Below are positions 41,494 to 49,765 of a stretch of 63,420 nt of DNA, piece after piece. Within the stretch, counting starts at the first letter, position 1. Each line of letters begins with the position of its first letter. Source of the stretch: Amycolatopsis acidicola (GTDB lineage Bacteria > Actinomycetota > Actinomycetes > Mycobacteriales > Pseudonocardiaceae); contig NZ_VMNW02000047.1 in assembly GCF_007713735.2 (NCBI RefSeq), positions 1-63,420 on the forward strand, read 5' to 3'. The translations under genes were made by a program, and so were the position numbers. The notes under the pieces were generated by a model, which worked only from the letters and a program-made list of their open reading frames with translations, made no database searches and had not been told where the DNA came from.

Positions 41494-42490
41494 GGCTTTC
41501 ACGGCCCTCGCCGTGCTCTCGCTCGGCCTGACCGCGTGCGGCGGCGGGGCGGGCGGCGGCACCGGCGCCTCGGTGCCGGGGCCGGTGAGCGCGGCCGACC
41601 TGGCGAAGGTGACGCTGAAGGTGGGCGACCAGAAGGGCGGTTCGCACGCCCTGCTCAAGGCGGCCGGCCTGCTGGACGACACGCCCTACAAGATCGAATG
41701 GTCCACGTTCACCTCGGGCCCGCCCCTGCTGGAGGCCGCGTCGGCGGGCGCGATCGACATCGGCGGGGTCGGCAACACGCCACCGATCTTCTCCGCCGCG
41801 GCCAACGCGAAGATCTCCCTCGTCAGCGCCGCGCACGGCGGTGTCGCCGGGGACGCGCTGCTGGTGCCGCACGATTCCCCGCTGCGCTCGGTGGCCGACC
41901 TCAAGGGCAAGACCATCGGCGTGGCGAAGGGAAGCTCGGCGCACGGCCAGGTCCTGCTGAACCTGCGCAAGATCGGGCTGTCCACAAAGGACGTCAAACT
42001 CTCGTACCTGCAGCCAGCCGACGCCTACAGCGCGTTCACCCAGCACCAGATCGACGCGTGGGCGGTGTGGGACCCCTACACCGCGCAGGCCGAGCTCGAA
42101 GCCGGGGCGAAGCCCATCGCCACCGGCGAAGGCACCGCCAACGGCTACACCTTCGAAGTGGCCGGGAACTCCGCGCTCTCCGACGCCGGGAAGAACGCCG
42201 CGATCAAGGACTACGTGGTGCGGATCGCGAAGGCGGAGCGCTGGGCGGACACGCACCACGACCAGTGGGCACAGGCGTGGGCGGCCGACACGGGGCTGTC
42301 CCCGCAGGTGACGCAGGCGGCCGTGGCCAACGGTCCGGATCTGCCGGTGTCGCTGGACGACCAGGTGATCGCCTCGGAGCAGGAGCTCGCCGACGCGTTC
42401 AGCGACGAGAAAGTGCTGCCGGGCAAGGTCGATTTCGCGAAGTTCGTGGACAACCGGTACGCCGCCGACCTGACCGCCGCGAGGGGATGA
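41480..42490 (+). CDS. ssuA: aliphatic sulfonate-binding lipoprotein
   Basis: A 336-residue SsuA-type binding protein. The signal peptide MRLRKAFTALAVLSLGLTAC ends in a lipobox (Cys20). The mature N-lobe has LKVGDQKGGSHALLKAAG and the hinge regions GGVGNTPPIFSAAA and DLKGKTIGVAKGSSAHG, which are strongly SsuA-like. The start overlaps the ATPase end by 14 bases. It captures alkanesulfonates outside the cell for the SsuBC importer. Confidence 0.9.
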   Translation: MRLRKAFTALAVLSLGLTACGGGAGGGTGASVPGPVSAADLAKVTLKVGDQKGGSHALLKAAGLLDDTPYKIEWSTFTSGPPLLEAASAGAIDIGGVGNTPPIFSAAANAKISLVSAAHGGVAGDALLVPHDSPLRSVADLKGKTIGVAKGSSAHGQVLLNLRKIGLSTKDVKLSYLQPADAYSAFTQHQIDAWAVWDPYTAQAELEAGAKPIATGEGTANGYTFEVAGNSALSDAGKNAAIKDYVVRIAKAERWADTHHDQWAQAWAADTGLSPQVTQAAVANGPDLPVSLDDQVIASEQELADAFSDEKVLPGKVDFAKFVDNRYAADLTAARG

Positions 42491-42497
42491 GGACACC

Positions 42498-43655
42498 ATG
42501 ACCGTCACACCGCACTGGTTCCTGCCGACGTCCGGCGACGGGCGCACCATCGTCGAACGCTTCCACGCCAACCGGTCCCAAGGACCCGCGGCGAAACGCG
42601 AGGCCGACATCGACTACCTCGCGCAGGTCGCGCGCGCCGCCGAAAAGCTCGGCTTCGAGGGCGTGCTCACCCCGACCGGAACCTGGTGCGAGGACGCGTG
42701 GCTGGTCACCGCCGCGCTGATCCGCGAGACGCGGCGCCTGAAGTACCTCGTCGCCTTCCGGCCCGGGGTGATCTCGCCGACGCTGGCCGCGCAGATGGCC
42801 GCCACCTACCAGCGGATCTCCGAGGGGCGGCTGCTGCTGAACATCGTCACCGGCGGGGACTCGGTGGAGCAGCGCCGGTTCGGCGACTGGCACGACCACG
42901 ACCAGCGCTACGCCCGGACCGACGAGTTCCTGTCCATCGTCCGCGGCGTGTGGAGCGGCGAGCCGTTCGACTTCACCGGCGAGCACCTGTCCGTCTCGGG
43001 CGCCACGGTGCTCGCCAAGCCGGATCCCTTGCCGCCCTTGTACTTCGGGGGTTCGTCGGCCGCCGCGCTCCCGGTCGCGGCACGGCACGCCGACGTCTAC
43101 CTGACCTGGGGCGAGCCGCCGAAGCAGGTCGCGGAGAAGATCGGCCGTGTGCGTGAGCTGGCCGAGCGTGAAGGCAGGCAGGTCCGCTTCGGTATCCGGC
43201 TGCACACGATCACCCGGGACACCTCGGCCGAGGCATGGGGCGAAGCGGCCAAGCTGCTCGACGCGCTCAGCCCGAAGCAGGTGGCGAAGGCGCAGGCGCA
43301 GCTGGCCGCCAGCGAGTCCGACGGGCAACGGCGGATGGTCGCGCTGCACGGCGGCGGGCTCGATCGCGGCGTGCGCGGGCTGGAGATCCACCCCGGGCTC
43401 TGGGCGGGAATCGGCCTGGTGCGGGGTGGTGCCGGGACCGCGCTGGTCGGCAGCCACAGCGAGGTCGCCGACGTCATCGAGGAGTACCACGCGCTGGGGA
43501 TCGAGGAGTTCGTGCTCAGCGGGTACCCGCATCTGGAGGAGGCGTACTGGTTCGGTGAGGGTGTGCTGCCCGAGCTGGCTCACCGCGGGCTGCTCAAGGA
43601 TTCGGTGGACGAACGGCTCAGCCTGCCCGAGGAGCGCTACATCGCCGCGCAGTGA
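42498..43655 (+). CDS. ssuD: FMNH2-dependent alkanesulfonate monooxygenase
   Basis: A 385-residue luciferase-like (beta/alpha)8-barrel monooxygenase. It opens with HWFLPTSGDGR and has the SsuD-typical RRLKYLVAFRPGVISPTLAAQ, RLLLNIVTGGDSVEQRRFGD and the late FVLSGYPHLEEAYWFGEGVLP. SsuD cleaves the C-S bond of alkanesulfonates with O2 and reduced flavin, giving an aldehyde and sulfite. It follows ssuA by seven bases. No flavin reductase (ssuE) is adjacent, so FMNH2 must come from elsewhere in the genome. Confidence 0.92.
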   Translation: MTVTPHWFLPTSGDGRTIVERFHANRSQGPAAKREADIDYLAQVARAAEKLGFEGVLTPTGTWCEDAWLVTAALIRETRRLKYLVAFRPGVISPTLAAQMAATYQRISEGRLLLNIVTGGDSVEQRRFGDWHDHDQRYARTDEFLSIVRGVWSGEPFDFTGEHLSVSGATVLAKPDPLPPLYFGGSSAAALPVAARHADVYLTWGEPPKQVAEKIGRVRELAEREGRQVRFGIRLHTITRDTSAEAWGEAAKLLDALSPKQVAKAQAQLAASESDGQRRMVALHGGGLDRGVRGLEIHPGLWAGIGLVRGGAGTALVGSHSEVADVIEEYHALGIEEFVLSGYPHLEEAYWFGEGVLPELAHRGLLKDSVDERLSLPEERYIAAQ

Positions 43656-43724
43656 ACCGATGAGTTTTCGTCGCTCCCCGGGTCTATAACGAGAGGCCTA
43701 CACGGAGCGAGGAGTGATGCCGGC

Positions 43725-44402
43725 GTGACCACCAGACCACTGCCCCCGGTCACCGACGAAATCAGCTGGCGCAAGCAGCTCGACGAGCTGCGCGCGCGGG
43801 AGAAGGCCGCGACGAGGGAGCTCGACGCCATCGCCGCGGAACGCCGGAGGCTGCCGATGGTGCGGCTGCCGGACTACACCCTGGAAGGCCCGGACGGCCC
43901 GGTCCGGCTCGTCGACGTCTTCGCAGGGCGCTCCCAGCTGATCACCTACCACCACATGTGGAACCCGGGCGCCGAGTGGCAGTGCCCCGGCTGCACGGGG
44001 TTCACCTCCCAGTTCTGGAAGCTGGAGTTCCTCGAGCCCTACGACGCCCGGTTCGTCGTCGTGACCCAGGGCGAGATCGGGGAAGCGCTGGCGTACAAGA
44101 AGAAGGTCGGCAACGCGATGGACTGGTACTCCACGTCCGGCAGCCCGTTCGGCGCCGACGTCGGGGCACCGCCCGGGGGCGGGTTCGCGGTGAACGTCTT
44201 CCTGCGCGACGGGGACACCGTGTACCGCACGTGGCACACCGACGGCCGTGGGTGCGAGCAGCTGAGCCACACCTTCCCGTTGCTCGACCTGCTTCCGTAC
44301 GGGCGTCAGGAAGAGTGGCAGGACGTGCCCGAAGGGTGGCCGCAGTCGCCGACCTACAGCCGCTGGGTCGGCGCGGAAAGCTACGCCCGCTACGGTTCCT
44401 GA
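43725..44402 (+). CDS. DUF899-family thioredoxin-like protein
   Basis: A 225-residue DUF899 protein with a thioredoxin-like core. A charged helical N terminus (SWRKQLDELRAREKAATREL) precedes the strand LITYHHMWNP and the C-x2-C motif WQCPGCTGF (Cys87, Cys90), which suggests redox activity. The gap upstream has a TATAAC -10-like box (43685-43690), so the gene may have its own promoter rather than belonging to the ssu operon. Substrate and partner are unknown. GTG start after GAGGAG. Confidence 0.8.
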   Translation: MTTRPLPPVTDEISWRKQLDELRAREKAATRELDAIAAERRRLPMVRLPDYTLEGPDGPVRLVDVFAGRSQLITYHHMWNPGAEWQCPGCTGFTSQFWKLEFLEPYDARFVVVTQGEIGEALAYKKKVGNAMDWYSTSGSPFGADVGAPPGGGFAVNVFLRDGDTVYRTWHTDGRGCEQLSHTFPLLDLLPYGRQEEWQDVPEGWPQSPTYSRWVGAESYARYGS

Positions 44403-44458
44403 GGGGAATGCCGGAAAAACCGTCTTCCTCCCCGGTGTCCCGTTCTAGGCTCGCCTCC

Positions 44459-45370
44459 ATGCGAAGACGCTTGATCCTGCGAATGGTCCTGGCCGTGGCG
44501 GCGGTCCTCACGACGGCCGCCACGGCGGGCACCGCGGCCGCGGCCGAAACCGGTGCGCCGCAAGTCCTGTTCTTCAACCACTCCTACGGCGTGCTGGACC
44601 GCGAAACCGCGGACGCCATCGAGAACTCCCCGTACCTGCGCGAGTTCGCGAACTTCCAGGTCCGGACCACCACCGGCGCGGACGGCAAGGTCTGGACCGG
44701 CCGGTACCTGCTGGGCCGCGAGACCTACCTCGAGTTGTTCGGGGTCGGCGACCTGCCGGGCCAGGATGGCACGCTCGGCTCGGCCGGGCTGGGGGTGTCC
44801 ACCGAGCACGCGGGCGACCTCGCCACGGTGCGCGACCGCCTGCCCGGTTTGGGCGTGCCCGAGCCGATCGACTTCCTGCAGACCAGGGACTTCGGCGACG
44901 GGGTGCCGGTCCCGTGGTTCGACGGCATCCTGACCACGGCCGCGTACGACTCCTTCGGCGCGTGGGCGATGGAATACCGGCCCGAGTACCTCGCCGACCC
45001 GCGCGCCGGCGTCGAGCCCGCGAGCTACCCCGGGGACGTCAGCCGCGAGCGGTACCTCGCCGACGCGTACCAGGACCACCTGATGCGCGACGTGACGGCG
45101 ATCCGCATCGCGGTCACGTCGCGGGATCTTGACGCTACGGTGCCGCTGCTGCGCGCCGGGGGCTTCGCCGTCCACTCGCAGCCCGGCGGCGTCGTCGCGA
45201 CCCGCGGCGGCACCACGATCCGCTTCGACGCGGTGCCCTTGGCGGAGGTCGGGTTGCGTCAGGTGGAGATGTCGCTCAACCACCCCGTTTCGCGGCACGT
45301 GGAACAGCTGGGGACATCGACGCTGGTGGTCGGGCCTGGGGCGCGGGCGAGCTGGACATTCAGTCGGTAG
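44459..45370 (+). CDS. secreted DUF5829-like protein
   Basis: A 303-residue protein with a Sec signal peptide (RRRLILRMVLAVAAVLTTAA, cleavage probably after TAAAA near residue 28). The mature part begins PQVLFFNHSYGVLDRETADAI, a pattern I associate with DUF5829 proteins of actinobacteria; function unknown. The start at 44459 is favoured because TAGGCT (44446-44451) lies 7 bases before it, fitting leaderless translation. It ends just before a copy of the dispersed repeat. Confidence 0.7.
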   Translation: MRRRLILRMVLAVAAVLTTAATAGTAAAAETGAPQVLFFNHSYGVLDRETADAIENSPYLREFANFQVRTTTGADGKVWTGRYLLGRETYLELFGVGDLPGQDGTLGSAGLGVSTEHAGDLATVRDRLPGLGVPEPIDFLQTRDFGDGVPVPWFDGILTTAAYDSFGAWAMEYRPEYLADPRAGVEPASYPGDVSRERYLADAYQDHLMRDVTAIRIAVTSRDLDATVPLLRAGGFAVHSQPGGVVATRGGTTIRFDAVPLAEVGLRQVEMSLNHPVSRHVEQLGTSTLVVGPGARASWTFSR

Positions 45371-45379
45371 CTGGGGGAT

Positions 45380-45454
45380 ACCCCTCCACCGCCCCGAGCG
45401 GCGAGTGTTCACGATCGGTGGTGTGCCCGGCTTTCGTTGCCGGGTGGCGGTTGG
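45380..45454. repeat. dispersed repeat, copy lacking the central hairpin
   Basis: 45380-45416 matches 19150-19186 with a few changes (ACCCCTCCACCGCCCCGA is shared), and 45426-45454 matches 19288-19316 exactly. The roughly 100 bases between these blocks in the 19-kb copy, including the inner stem and right arm, are missing here. The copy fills the 101-base gap between the DUF5829-like gene and the convergent FAD monooxygenase. Confidence 0.78.
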
Positions 45455-45471
45455 GGAGTGGGTGCCATTCG

Positions 45472-46611
45472 TCAAACCGGGAGTGCCATTTCCTGCAACA
45501 CGTGTTGCGTGAGTCCGGCGTGGTCGAACCGGGGGTGGGCGGCGGGGTCCATTTCGAACTCGCCGATGGCCTTGGAGGATTCCACGATGAGCTTGCAACG
45601 CTCGTACCGGCGTCCGGTGTATTCCGTGAACGCTTCGTCCAGATCCGTGGCGCGGCGCAGGCAGTCCGCGAGGACCACGCCGTCCTCGATGGCCTGCGCC
45701 GCGCCCTGGCCGAGGTGCGGGGTGATCGCGTGCACGGCGTCCCCGATCAGCACGATCCGGCCGCGGTGCCACGGCGCGGGGGCGATCAGCCATTCCTCCG
45801 GCCGGAACACGATCTCGGCGTCGTCGGCAAGGTTCTCCCGCACACGCGCGGTCAAGCCGCCGAACGGGGCGAGGTGGCGGCGCAGCTCACCCGCCAGCTC
45901 ATCCCGGCCGAGCCGACGGCCTTCCGGCCAGGTCGTGTTGTAGAACAGGTACGCCAGCTCCGGCCCGATCGGCACGAAACCGACGATGCCCCCGGGGCCG
46001 TGCTGCAGGATGATCCGGTCGATCTCCGGCTCGCGCGGGATGTTCACGCGGAACGCCGACTGGCCGAGATAAACCGGCCGCAGATCCTCCCGCAGCACAT
46101 ACCGGCGCACCTGCGAGCGCACGCCGTCAGCGCCGACCACCAAGTCGAACACGTCCTCGGTACCGTCGTCGAAGACCACACCGACGCCGTCGCGCCCGTT
46201 GTCGAGTTCCGTGAAAGTTGTGTTGTAGCAAAGGGAAACGCCGGCAGCGAGGGCGCGGTCGGTGAGGATCCCGTGCAGGCTCGGCCTGGTCAGCCCGTTC
46301 ATCGGCGGGAAGCCGGGGATCCTGGCCCCGGGCATGTCACGGACCGGGTTGCCGTCCACGTCGAGCATCCGGCCCCACGCCGTGGTCGCGTAGCCGGCCG
46401 CGAGACACGCCTCGGCGCAGCCGATCGCGTCCAGCGCCCGCAGCGCGTTCGCGGGCTGGATGATGCCCACCCCGTACACCGAAGAGTGCAGGTTTTCCCG
46501 CAGCTCCACCACACGCACGCCGAACCCCGCGTCCGCGAGCGCGATGGCGGTGGAGAGCCCGCCGATCCCGCCGCCGACCACGAGCACCCTGCCTCGCTCC
46601 ACTGCGACCAC
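45472..46611 (-). CDS. FAD-dependent aromatic hydroxylase-like monooxygenase
   Basis: A 379-residue class A flavoprotein monooxygenase (PHBH/UbiH fold). Motifs: FAD-binding VLVVGGGIGGLSTAIALADAG at the N terminus, the middle DG motif DLVVGADGVRSQVR, and the second FAD motif GRIVLIGDAVHAITPHLGQG. Such enzymes hydroxylate aromatic or polyketide substrates with NAD(P)H and O2. It stands alone with a 27-bp palindrome upstream, which may be an operator for a regulator encoded elsewhere. Substrate unknown. Confidence 0.87.
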   Translation of the reverse strand: MVAVERGRVLVVGGGIGGLSTAIALADAGFGVRVVELRENLHSSVYGVGIIQPANALRALDAIGCAEACLAAGYATTAWGRMLDVDGNPVRDMPGARIPGFPPMNGLTRPSLHGILTDRALAAGVSLCYNTTFTELDNGRDGVGVVFDDGTEDVFDLVVGADGVRSQVRRYVLREDLRPVYLGQSAFRVNIPREPEIDRIILQHGPGGIVGFVPIGPELAYLFYNTTWPEGRRLGRDELAGELRRHLAPFGGLTARVRENLADDAEIVFRPEEWLIAPAPWHRGRIVLIGDAVHAITPHLGQGAAQAIEDGVVLADCLRRATDLDEAFTEYTGRRYERCKLIVESSKAIGEFEMDPAAHPRFDHAGLTQHVLQEMALPV

Positions 46612-46686
46612 CCTGTCCGCCGGTCCGGCGCGTCCCGCCGGGTCTGCGACGAACGTAATGACGATCAGCGGGCCGGGGTAAGGGCC

Positions 46687-46713
46687 ACCGGCGCAACGTA
46701 ACGTTGCACCGGT
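46687..46713. promoter_or_regulatory. 27-bp palindrome upstream of the FAD monooxygenase
   Basis: The core GCAACGTAACGTTGC (46693-46707) is palindromic around a central A and is extended by ACCGG and CCGGT on the two sides with one mismatched pair. It lies 75 bases before the monooxygenase start and fits a TetR- or MarR-type operator. No regulator gene adjoins it. Confidence 0.55.
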
Positions 46714-46743
46714 TTCCCTTGCGCCCCCGCGTGAAGGCTGCTC

Positions 46744-48069
46744 TCACACGGGCCGCGCCGCCGCGGCCGCCAGCGCGGCGACCTCGGGCTTGCGGATGTC
46801 CGAATGCGCGCCCCCGAACGAGCTGTCCTTCACGTTGTTGATGACGTCCCCGGCGTCGACGCGGTAGTAGGTCCCCGGCCGGAAGTCGAACGCCCCCAAC
46901 GGGATCCGGATGTCCGCGGCCGGATCGACGTGCTGGTAGCCGTCCTTGCCCATCGCGTCCCACCGGCCGTCCGCCTCGGCCTCCGGGCCCGCGCCGGTGA
47001 GAAACGACGCCCTCGGGTACCAGACGCCGACGGCCCAGTCGAACGGGCTGAATGTCGCCAGCAAGGGACCGTGCACGCGGTCACCGAAGCCGTTCAACGC
47101 GCCCGGCCTGCCGAACGGATTCCCCTGTGCCGGGGCGAAGGACAGGTGCGAGAACGCTCCCTGGATGAGCAGCAGCGACGTGACCGGGCTCCGGTCCGGG
47201 GCGCCGACCCCGGCGAGCGCGAACGAGACCAGCCGCGCGCCGAAACTGTGCCCCAGCAGCTGCGCCCGCACAGCCGGCGCCCGCGTGTGCAGGTCCGCCA
47301 GCAACGGGCCGAGCCCGGTGCGGCCGATGTCCCCGGCGCGCGTCTTCATGACGTTGTAGGAGAGCACGCGCACGGCGTCCTTCGCCCCGTTGACGGCGCG
47401 GCCGAACCAGTCGCCGATGCCCTGAGCCCCGGCACCGGCGCCCTCGCTGCCGAACACCTTCGCGGTGCGCTGGAAGGCGTCCTTCGGGTTTTCGTTCAGC
47501 AGCAAGGAAAGCTCACCCGAGTCCTCCGGTTCGGCGTCGCCGGCCGGAGCTGCGATCGAGGAGATCAGCTCCTGGATCCTGCCCACGACGCGTTCCCGCT
47601 CCGCCTCGGTTTCCGTGGACACGGCGGGATCGCCTGGCGCGTCGAGGAGTTCGCCCAGCTCGGCCAAGGCCTTCTGCTGATCCGGGTCGCTGAACCCCGG
47701 CGCGAGCGAGGCGGCGATGTCGGCTCCCGAAACCTCGGCCGTGCGGGACTGCGGTTTGGCCACCCCGGCCATCGCGGGCGCGACGGCCGGAGTGGGAGGG
47801 AACCACAGCGAGGGCCAGAAGATCCCGGCGAAGCCCGGTTTCGGCAATCCGGCGGCGACGGCCGCGTCGCGGAGCATCGGGAACATCGCGTCGTAGAGGC
47901 TCTTGGCGGCGTCGTGCGCGGTGCCCCATCCGTGGCTGAAGAAGAAAAGCGTGGCGGGGTTTTCGGCGGCCACCTCGTCCAGGAAACGGTCTCTGTCCGG
48001 AGTGGACATCCCGCCCCGTTCGTCGAAGTTCAGCTCCCATCGCGGTTCGCCGCTGGGCATGCGTTCCAT
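46744..48069 (-). CDS. alpha/beta-hydrolase-like protein, partner of the subtilase
   Basis: A 441-residue cytosolic protein with lipase-like features: the oxyanion-type strand LFFFSHGWGTAHDA (about 42-55) and a nucleophile elbow GHSFG (273-277, Ser275), followed by RLVSFALAG. The segment between (about 100-240) is acidic and helix-rich. No signal peptide. GGAAGGA precedes ATG 48069. It begins 17 bases after the subtilase stop on the same strand, so the two are cotranscribed. A substrate, or a role in a two-gene defence or stress module, cannot be decided from sequence. Confidence 0.72.
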   Translation of the reverse strand: MERMPSGEPRWELNFDERGGMSTPDRDRFLDEVAAENPATLFFFSHGWGTAHDAAKSLYDAMFPMLRDAAVAAGLPKPGFAGIFWPSLWFPPTPAVAPAMAGVAKPQSRTAEVSGADIAASLAPGFSDPDQQKALAELGELLDAPGDPAVSTETEAERERVVGRIQELISSIAAPAGDAEPEDSGELSLLLNENPKDAFQRTAKVFGSEGAGAGAQGIGDWFGRAVNGAKDAVRVLSYNVMKTRAGDIGRTGLGPLLADLHTRAPAVRAQLLGHSFGARLVSFALAGVGAPDRSPVTSLLLIQGAFSHLSFAPAQGNPFGRPGALNGFGDRVHGPLLATFSPFDWAVGVWYPRASFLTGAGPEAEADGRWDAMGKDGYQHVDPAADIRIPLGAFDFRPGTYYRVDAGDVINNVKDSSFGGAHSDIRKPEVAALAAAAARPV

Positions 48070-48086
48070 GGCTGTATGTCCTTCCG

Positions 48087-49649
48087 TCAGACGCCGGCGA
48101 GCATGCGCATCAGGTCGACGAGGCCGGCGCCCTGCGCGTACCGCTCGCGCCCGAGATCGACGGCGCTCGCGGTGAGCAGGTCCTTGATCAGGCGCGGCCT
48201 GCCGATGAACTCCGGCCGCGCGGACAGGAACGCCGCGACGACCCCGGAGACGTGCGGGGCGGCCATCGAGGTGCCGGACTGCTCCGCGTAGGTCGGCGCG
48301 CAGTCCGGCCCGCCGGGCGGGACGGCGAACCCGGCCCGCGCGCGGATTTCGCCGGTCGCCGCCGAGGAGATCCACTCCCCGGGAGCGACCACGTCCGGTT
48401 TCCGCCGCCCGTCGAGCGTGGGCCCCTTGCCGGAGGTCCACGTCACGCCGAACGCGTGCGGCGCGTCGCGATGCGTGGACCCGACGGCGATGCAGTCCTC
48501 GGCGTGCGCCGGTTCGGTGATCGAGCCGAGCACCGCCGACGTGGTCGAGCTGTCCCCGGGCGCGCTGGCCCCGTTGTTGCCCGCCGAGACGACCACGACC
48601 ACCCCGGCCGCGACGAGCTGGTTCACCGCCTGGCACAACGGGGACTGCCCGGCCGCGTACTGCCCTGGCTCCCATTCGACGCCGAGGCTCATGTTGACCC
48701 CGTGCACGCGCGGCACGCCCGGATCGATGTTGACCTCGGTGCGCAGATAGGTCAGCGCGCGGATGACCGCGCTGGAGGAGGAGACCCACACGCCGCCCTT
48801 GCGCCGCATGACCTTGATGCTGAGCAGTTCGCACTCGGGCGCCATCCCGGACAGGACGTTGACATGCGCGCGCGGCACGTAGCCTCCGTCGCCCGGGTCG
48901 TTCGACTCGGCGACCTGCGGGTGCACGCCGGCCGGGGTGCATCCGGCGATGATCCCGGCGACGTGCGTGCCGTGCCCGGCCTCGTCCACCAGCGCGCGGG
49001 CGGGGTCGTCCGCGCCGCCGGGAGCGGGGCTGTTCGTGGCGGGGTCGACGTAGTAGCTGAAGTCGCGGTGCAGGCGGCTGGTCTTGCCGTCGGGTGCGGC
49101 CGCGCTGTCGTGCGCCAGTTCGAGTGCGGAGAAATGCGGATGGGTGGCGTCGATCCCGGTGTCGATGACGGCCCAGACGATGCCCTTGCCGCGGGCGCCG
49201 TAGGACTGCCAGGCAGCGTCGGCCTTCACTGTCGGCGCGGACCGGTCGATCTGCGGGCTCAGCGGATAATCGGGCCACACCCGGAAAATCGTCGGCGGGC
49301 GCCCGTCGTGGCGCTGGTCGGCGAGCACCATCTCGCGCAGTGCTTCACGGGACAGTACGCATTGGTAGAGCTTCGGGGCGATCAGCGCGAGCCCGTCCGG
49401 CACGCGCGGCTCCACGAGGTTCGCCGGTTCGCGCTCGGGCGGCCACCAGCCGTCGGCCTGTTCGGCGAATCCTTCCCACAGCGCGTAGAACTCGCGCCGC
49501 ACGGCCGCGAGGCCACCCGGGTAGTTGACGTTGAGCTCGACCAGCATCGGCACTTTTTCGCGCGGGTCGGCCGGGGTGTCGGCGCCGGGCGGGAGGTTCA
49601 GGTCCCCGACGATGGGGGAGCGGCGGTGGCCCCCAGGTTCGTAACTCAC
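48087..49649 (-). CDS. S8-family subtilisin-like peptidase without signal peptide
   Basis: A 520-residue subtilase with a complete catalytic triad: Asp163 in AVIDTGIDATHPH, His226 in GHGTHVAGI, Ser461 in SGTSMAAPHVSG, and the oxyanion Asn in VSAGNNGA. The first 140 residues do not look like a signal peptide; they contain Trp-rich segments (EGFAEQADGWWPPERE) and may be an inhibitory or sensor domain. Most bacterial subtilases are secreted, so a cytosolic one paired with an alpha/beta-hydrolase is unusual and suggests regulated intracellular proteolysis. Confidence 0.87.
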   Translation of the reverse strand: MSYEPGGHRRSPIVGDLNLPPGADTPADPREKVPMLVELNVNYPGGLAAVRREFYALWEGFAEQADGWWPPEREPANLVEPRVPDGLALIAPKLYQCVLSREALREMVLADQRHDGRPPTIFRVWPDYPLSPQIDRSAPTVKADAAWQSYGARGKGIVWAVIDTGIDATHPHFSALELAHDSAAAPDGKTSRLHRDFSYYVDPATNSPAPGGADDPARALVDEAGHGTHVAGIIAGCTPAGVHPQVAESNDPGDGGYVPRAHVNVLSGMAPECELLSIKVMRRKGGVWVSSSSAVIRALTYLRTEVNIDPGVPRVHGVNMSLGVEWEPGQYAAGQSPLCQAVNQLVAAGVVVVVSAGNNGASAPGDSSTTSAVLGSITEPAHAEDCIAVGSTHRDAPHAFGVTWTSGKGPTLDGRRKPDVVAPGEWISSAATGEIRARAGFAVPPGGPDCAPTYAEQSGTSMAAPHVSGVVAAFLSARPEFIGRPRLIKDLLTASAVDLGRERYAQGAGLVDLMRMLAGV

Positions 49650-49765
49650 CGTCCACCCCCGGTTCCCGGGCGGCGTTGCCCGCGAAAAGCTTGGTGCACA
49701 AGCATTTCGCGTGTCCTCGTGCGGGAGCTAGGGCCGAAAGGCAGCAGTTGGGCGGATACCGCGGC

